DNA from: Acidobacteriota bacterium
Lineage (GTDB): Bacteria; Acidobacteriota; Vicinamibacteria; Vicinamibacterales; UBA8438
Assembly (NCBI GenBank): GCA_011523845.1
Contig: WTFV01000082.1
Span: 1 to 35,208, forward strand
Length of the DNA: 35,208 nucleotides
Direction of reading: 5' to 3'
This document shows positions 31,244 to 35,208 of this stretch, in pieces. Each line of letters starts with the position of its first letter. Positions within the stretch are counted from its first letter, which is position 1. The notes below the pieces were generated by a model that did not search any database, was not told the DNA's origin, and saw only the letters and a list, made by a program, of their open reading frames with translations. The translations under genes were made by a program, and so were the position numbers.

Positions 31244-31933
31244 ATGCGGAGTCGTCGACGAACTACGGGGCTGGCCGCCGCAACCGCGCTGGCCGTCGTG
31301 GCGGTTCTCGCCGCCGGCGCGCGGCCGGCGGGAGCCCAGGCGCCCGACGCCGCCCCGTCCGCGCCCAGAGCGCTGTACGTGGACGCCTGCGCGTCCTGCC
31401 ACGGCGCCGACGGCAGGGGCAATCCGCGGATTGACGCACCGGTGCTGGCGGGGCTGAGCGCCGCATACCTGGAACGGCAGATCGACGGCTTTCGCCGCGG
31501 CTACCGGGGCCGCCACCCCGCAGACATCGAAGGCCGGGAGATGCGTCCCATGGTCGAGGGGTTCACCGACGCGGACCTCGCGGCAGTGGGGGCGTGGCTG
31601 GCGTCCCTGCCCGCGCCACGGCCGGCCGCCGACCCGGCGGCGACCGGGGCCGAGGCGTCGCGGGGCGACCCGGCGCGCGGACAGACGCTCTACGCGGCGT
31701 GCGCGGTCTGCCACGGGCAGTCCGGGGAGGGCAACGACGCCCTGGGAGCGCCGCGGCTCGCCGGGCAGGCGAGCTGGTACACCGCGCGGCAGCTCCGGAA
31801 GTTCGTCGACGGCGTCCGGGGCTCGCATCCCGACGACACGTCGGGCGCCTCCATGCGCGCGAGCGTGGCGGACCTGGCGTCGCGCGACGCGGCCGATATC
31901 GTCGCCTGGATCGAGACGCTGCCGGCGAACTGA
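31244..31933 (+). CDS. Diheme cytochrome c4-like protein
   Basis: 229 aa from ATG 31244, with GGAAGGAG about 11 bases upstream; the longer open frame before it runs through the repeat and is not credible. The signal peptide is GLAAATALAVVAVLAAGARP, cut near A-G-A-Q. There are two heme c sites: C49-A-S-C-H53 and C153-A-V-C-H157, each in a similar half-domain (A-P-x-L-A-G-L-S-A-A-Y and A-P-R-L-A-G-Q-A-S-W-Y), the c4 two-domain pattern. Axial Met candidates are M100 or M103 and M204. It likely accepts electrons from the upstream quinoprotein and possibly the flavin oxidase and passes them to a terminal oxidase. Confidence 0.92.
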   Translation: MRSRRRTTGLAAATALAVVAVLAAGARPAGAQAPDAAPSAPRALYVDACASCHGADGRGNPRIDAPVLAGLSAAYLERQIDGFRRGYRGRHPADIEGREMRPMVEGFTDADLAAVGAWLASLPAPRPAADPAATGAEASRGDPARGQTLYAACAVCHGQSGEGNDALGAPRLAGQASWYTARQLRKFVDGVRGSHPDDTSGASMRASVADLASRDAADIVAWIETLPAN

Positions 31934-31950
31934 CGGGCAGGCCCGACGCG

Positions 31951-31967
31951 CCACGACGTGAGCGTGG
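31951..31967. terminator. Small hairpin between convergent genes
   Basis: CCACG (31951-31955) and CGTGG (31963-31967) form a perfect 5-bp stem with a 7-nt loop in the 40-bp gap between the cytochrome stop and the convergent VWFA-like gene's stop. It has no T-run, so this is a weak candidate. Confidence 0.25.
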
Positions 31968-31973
31968 TGGCCA

Positions 31974-33032
31974 CTACCGGGCCACGTAGGTGCTGCGGGC
32001 CAGCACCGTCCCATCCAGGTCGCCCACGTCGACTTCGATGGGGTATTCCCCCGGCTCGACGTCCGGCCGTTCGGTGAACAGCACGTAACGGCCGGCCATG
32101 GCGTTGGCCACCCGATCGACCGCGCGCCGCGGCGGCCGCCGGTACGTGCGCACGTAGAACCCGCCCGTGTCCTCCGCCACCATCTGCAGCCCGTGCTCGA
32201 ACGTGTGATAGTCGGCCTGCGCGACGTCGAGCGTGAACACCGACGCGCGCGCCGCCTCCAGCGCCTGCCGCGCCTCGACGTAGCGGTCGTCGAGGCTCGA
32301 CCCCACCATCCCCAGCACTACCCGGAGTTCCCCGAAGCCATAGCCGATCAGGACGACCGACTTGGCGCCGGGCAACGGCTCGAGGGCTTCCCCCAGGAGC
32401 TGCAGTGCTTCCTGGATCTCCCACGTGCGGCGCCCCTCGTCCTGGCTGAGCGTCGCCAGCAACGACGGTTCGTCTTCCGGCTCGAGGACGGGCGGGCGGC
32501 CGAACATGATCTCGTCCGCAAGCACGGTCCGGGCGCGATCGAGATCGTCGGTGAAGTCCAGCCAGATCTTCAGGTGGGAGTCGAACGACAGGACGGCGAC
32601 TCGATCCGCCGGCGCGACCCGCGCCAGCAGCCGGTCGCTGTGCATCAACAGACGCAGCAGCCCCACCGCCCGGCTGTGCACCAGGCTCTTCTGCACCACG
32701 AAGACGATCAACTGGCCGCGGTCCTGCGGCTCGAGAAAGCCGGCGAACTCCGTCGACTCGAGGGGCACGCCGGACGGATCGGCGTTCGCAGCATCGTCTC
32801 CGACCCAGAGCGCCGATTCGACGCGAACCGGCTCGTCGTCGATCCGGACCTCGAAATCGTCCGGCTCCAGCCCCCGGATCGGCCGGCCGTCATCGTCGAC
32901 CACCCGCACGTCGATGATGACGCGCGCGACGTCGACCCGCTCGACAATCGGCTGCGGCTGGGCCGCGCTCTCGCTCCCCGCGAGAAGCCAGAGCGTGGCG
33001 AGAAGCGCCGCCCGATTACGGCACGCGCACAT
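31974..33032 (-). CDS. Acidobacterial VWFA-related secreted protein
   Basis: 352 aa from ATG 33032; a TTG at 33041 is in frame. The start overlaps the end of the CocE/NonD gene by 17 bp, so they are coupled. The signal peptide reads RNRAALLATLWLLAGSESAA. It has the pattern of the Acidobacteria VWFA-related family (TIGR03436-like): IIDVRVVDDDGRPIRGLEPD, D-F-E-V-R-I-D-D-E-P-V, QLIVFVVQKSLVHSRAVGLL, VAVLSFDSHLKIWLDFTDD, LPGAKSVVLIGYGFG, then a C-terminal segment D-T-G-G-F-Y-V-R and A-G-R-Y-V-L-F-T. The MIDAS DxSxS appears degenerate (F-V-V-Q-K-S). Probably a secreted binding protein; exact role unknown. A good taxonomic marker. Confidence 0.87.
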   Translation of the reverse strand: MCACRNRAALLATLWLLAGSESAAQPQPIVERVDVARVIIDVRVVDDDGRPIRGLEPDDFEVRIDDEPVRVESALWVGDDAANADPSGVPLESTEFAGFLEPQDRGQLIVFVVQKSLVHSRAVGLLRLLMHSDRLLARVAPADRVAVLSFDSHLKIWLDFTDDLDRARTVLADEIMFGRPPVLEPEDEPSLLATLSQDEGRRTWEIQEALQLLGEALEPLPGAKSVVLIGYGFGELRVVLGMVGSSLDDRYVEARQALEAARASVFTLDVAQADYHTFEHGLQMVAEDTGGFYVRTYRRPPRRAVDRVANAMAGRYVLFTERPDVEPGEYPIEVDVGDLDGTVLARSTYVAR

Positions 33033-34923
33033 CCGGGGCAACCTGCATCACGAGTTGCGAGGGGTGCAGGTCGTCGTGCAGGACCCGCTGGGTGGCCGGC
33101 ACCGGCTCTGCGCCCTCCCCGAAGACGGTCGGCGTGTTCAGGTTCCGGTCGAAGTGCGGGAAGTTGGACGAGCTGATCTCCAGCCGAATGCGGTGCCCCT
33201 TGCGGAACACGGTGGCCGTGTATCCCATGTCGATCGTGTAGTCGTGCACGGCGCCGGGCGTGATCCACGACTCCAGGTAGTCGGAGTTGCGGAACCGCGC
33301 CCGGACGATGCCCTCCGAGACGTTGTGGGCGTAACCGTCCAGGTGCACGTCCACCAGCTTGGCGGTGAAGTCGGTGTCGCGGGCCGACGAGGCCGCCCAC
33401 AGCTCCACCTGCACCGGGCCGATGACGGTCAGGTCCTCTTCCAGCGGCTCGGTGGTGTAGACCAGCACGTCGCCGCGCCGCTCCACCCCGCGCTGATCGA
33501 AGGCGCCGGAGGCCAGCATGTCGTTGCGGCAGCACATGTTGCCGCCGACGGTGGGCACCGGCTCGCGCGGGTCGTAGACGTAGGCGTCCGGCTCCCCGCC
33601 CGGACCGTCGGTGTCGAGCACGCCGTCGCCGGCCGCGGAGTTGGCGTGGCCGCCGCTCCGCAGGTAGAAGCGCGTCTCGACCGCATCCGGCAGCGGGAAC
33701 TCGTGCGTCTCGATCCAGAAGCCGCCGCCCGCCGTCCCCTCGTCCGGCGGGGTCATCACGAAGAGCCGCACCGGCGGATCGTCGGCGACGCCGTTGTCGA
33801 TCCCCTTCAGCCAGTAGTCGAACCAGCGCGCCCACGCCGCGTTCAGGTCCAGGACGTTGTCGGGCCCGAAGTCGATCTCGCCCGCCGTGGTGTCGGCCGG
33901 ACAGGCGTGGCAGAGCGCCCGCATGACGAGCTGCGTGCCGGTGCGCGCGGCGTCCGATCCGCCCTCCTCCCGCAGCCCCATGAAGTTGCGGATGGTGCCT
34001 TCCTGGAAGATGTCGTACCAGCCGCCGGTGATGAGCGCGGGCACCGTGATGCGCGGGTACTTGGTCTCGACGTCGAGCCCGGCCCAGTAGTCGTCGTAGC
34101 CGGGTCGCGCGAGCCATTCATCGTAGTAGGCGGCGATGTTGCCGTCCCGGCGGAACGCCGCGAAGTCCTTCAGGGGAAGCTGCCAGAGCCAGTCGTCGAG
34201 CAGGTTCTCGCGGCCTTCCGCCACGAACGCCTCGACCTCCTGCAGCACCTGCTCCAGCGGCGTGCCGGCCGCCTCGAGCCGCCGCTGCAGGGTATCCGGG
34301 GCCAGCGTCTGCGCCGTCCAGCTCTGGGCGAACCAGAGGTCGAACGCGCCGCCCTGGTAGGTCCAGCCCTTGTGGTAGTCGGACGAGCTGTAGTGCGGCG
34401 CGATGGCCACCAGGTGCGGCGGCGTCTCGCCGGCCGCCTGCCACTGCGTCAGCCCGACGTAGGAACCGCCGATCATCCCCACCTTGCCGTTGGACCACGG
34501 CTGGGCCGCGGCCCATTCGACCGCGTCGTGGCCGTCGGGCGGCTCCTGCCGCATGGCGTCGAACTCGCCCCCCGAGCGGTAGCGCCCGCGCGTGTCCTGG
34601 TTGAGCAGCACGTAGCCGCGCTCGGCGAAGTAGCGGCCTACGGCCGCGTCGCAGTCGCTGCCGGGGCCGGGCGAGCGGCGGTTGTAGGGAGTCCGCTGCA
34701 GGATCACCGGAAACGGTCCCTCGCCCGGCGGCAGGTACACCTCGGTGGCCAGCTCGACGCCGTCGCGCATCGGCGCCTGCTCGATCCGGCAGGTCACCTC
34801 ACCCGGGTCTCCACTCTGCGCGCTCTGGTTTGCCGGCGCCGCACCGACGGTCCCGGCCACCGCCAGAACAACGCCGGCTGCCACCGCAACGGTCAGGCGA
34901 TTCGTTACGCGCTGCTTCTCCAT
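33016..34923 (-). CDS. Secreted CocE/NonD-family hydrolase (X-Pro dipeptidyl-peptidase-like)
   Basis: 635 aa from ATG 34923, with GGAGGAGG five bases upstream and a signal peptide (LTVAVAAGVVLAVAGTVGAA). It has an S15-type alpha/beta hydrolase: RTPYNRRSPG, then NQDTRGRYRSGGEFDAM (108-124), the nucleophile S154 in G-M-I-G-G-S-Y-V-G, a cap region, and a C-terminal jelly-roll PepX_C domain (VIGPVQVELWAASSARDTDF, then GHRIRLEISSSNFPHFDRN). Known members cleave acyl esters or amides such as cocaine esters, glutaryl-lactams or X-Pro peptides. The natural substrate is unknown. Its stop overlaps the start of the VWFA-like gene. Confidence 0.92.
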   Translation of the reverse strand: MEKQRVTNRLTVAVAAGVVLAVAGTVGAAPANQSAQSGDPGEVTCRIEQAPMRDGVELATEVYLPPGEGPFPVILQRTPYNRRSPGPGSDCDAAVGRYFAERGYVLLNQDTRGRYRSGGEFDAMRQEPPDGHDAVEWAAAQPWSNGKVGMIGGSYVGLTQWQAAGETPPHLVAIAPHYSSSDYHKGWTYQGGAFDLWFAQSWTAQTLAPDTLQRRLEAAGTPLEQVLQEVEAFVAEGRENLLDDWLWQLPLKDFAAFRRDGNIAAYYDEWLARPGYDDYWAGLDVETKYPRITVPALITGGWYDIFQEGTIRNFMGLREEGGSDAARTGTQLVMRALCHACPADTTAGEIDFGPDNVLDLNAAWARWFDYWLKGIDNGVADDPPVRLFVMTPPDEGTAGGGFWIETHEFPLPDAVETRFYLRSGGHANSAAGDGVLDTDGPGGEPDAYVYDPREPVPTVGGNMCCRNDMLASGAFDQRGVERRGDVLVYTTEPLEEDLTVIGPVQVELWAASSARDTDFTAKLVDVHLDGYAHNVSEGIVRARFRNSDYLESWITPGAVHDYTIDMGYTATVFRKGHRIRLEISSSNFPHFDRNLNTPTVFGEGAEPVPATQRVLHDDLHPSQLVMQVAPDVRVP

Positions 34924-35082
34924 CGTGCCTCCTCCGGCCCACGGACCGAACCCGTCTGACCGGACGCGTCGGCCATGCGCCGGGCGGTCGAGTCCTCCCA
35001 AGTATGCATCCTCGGCGACGCGCCCGTGTGTGCGATCTCGAACCGCACGGCAGAACTTCCGGCCGCCCGGAAGCCCCGCCCT

Positions 35083-35208
35083 CGTTCACGCCACCGTCAA
35101 CCGGACGAGCCGGTCCGTCTGTACCCAGGGCGTCGACCGCGATGTACGCGCACCGTTCACGCCACCGTCAACCGGACGAGCCGGTCCGTCTGTACCCAGG
35201 GCGTCGAC
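35083..35208. repeat. Exact 55-bp direct duplication (71-bp period) ending at the window edge
   Basis: Bases 35083-35137 and 35154-35208 are identical over all 55 positions, separated by 16 bp (35138-35153). The base before each copy differs (T versus C), so the identity is exactly 55 bp, and the second copy ends on the last base of the window. Within each copy CGGAC-GAGCCG-GTCCG is a small inverted repeat. The sequence either continues as a 71-bp-period tandem array or stopped in assembly at this repeat. Confidence 0.85.

Noticed and set aside
32362..34959. An 865-codon open frame on the plus strand across the VWFA-like and CocE genes
   Set aside because: It is antisense to two genes with signal peptides, catalytic motifs and good ribosome sites. 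Its own translation is Arg/Val/His-rich with no domain, the usual by-product of GC-rich codon bias.
35083..35208. CRISPR array at the right end
   Set aside because: There are only two copies, the repeat (55 bp) is too long and the spacer (16 bp) too short, and no cas genes are present.

Overview
This is a GC-rich bacterial window with tightly packed genes and no rRNA, tRNA, phage or transposase gene that I could see. The gene content points to an Acidobacteriota genome, probably a Vicinamibacteria-type lineage. The evidence is an acidobacterial VWFA-related protein, a DUF6351-type secreted protein, several exported quinoprotein or propeller dehydrogenases, a secreted serine hydrolase, a secreted M28 peptidase, a CocE/NonD hydrolase, and Tat- or Sec-exported versions of enzymes that are normally cytoplasmic. 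The taxonomic call is inference from gene families.

Layout. 1-2690: a truncated exported NHL-type propeller gene (minus) divergent from a secreted beta-lactamase-fold serine hydrolase (plus). 2798-9953: the most notable region, a minus-strand block reading Crp/Fnr, Crp/Fnr, sensor kinase, response regulator, then a complete minimal lasso-peptide cluster: precursor A (5510-5665), B2 leader peptidase, C cyclase and B1 leader-binding (RRE) protein. 10185-13085: a small membrane-anchored protein and a large secreted DUF6351-like protein. 13234-16015: two small coupled ORFs, a Tat-exported class V aminotransferase, and a divergent exported HpcH/HpaI aldolase whose 3' end carries a frameshift at a G run. 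16092-19650: DUF2490-type outer-membrane protein, NIPSNAP protein, MBL-fold hydrolase and a tandem lipocalin-like lipoprotein. 19824-23366: PQQ sugar dehydrogenase, a Phd/VapC-type toxin-antitoxin pair, and an M28 peptidase. 23392-26319: an SBP-ATPase-permease importer operon of the nitrate/sulfonate/taurine (NMT1/THI5) type. 26418-31933: two uncharacterised genes, then a quinoprotein dehydrogenase, a flavin amine oxidase and a diheme cytochrome c4-like protein that look like one periplasmic redox unit. 31974-34923: a VWFA-related protein and a CocE/NonD hydrolase.

How the genes work together. In the lasso cluster, B1 should bind the leader motif of A, B2 should cut after the conserved Thr-X position, and C should adenylate Asp9 of the core and close it onto Gly1. 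The predicted core is 22 residues with both cysteines inside the nine-residue ring, which does not match the disulfide arrangements I know for lasso peptides. No exporter, isopeptidase or tailoring gene lies beside it. The adjacent kinase/regulator pair is the obvious candidate controller.

Non-coding structure. A MITE-like repeat family with CAGCC(C)GTGG-type inverted ends occurs as a 164-bp copy (31050-31213), an internally deleted 59-bp copy (21081-21139), a half copy that runs into the 5' end of the MBL gene (18403-18465), and perhaps a degenerate fragment (1221-1262). A second short palindromic family (AGGAGTCTGCGCCGCAG) lies at gene 3' ends. The right edge ends in an exact 55-bp duplication with a 71-bp period, which looks like a tandem repeat where an assembly stopped.
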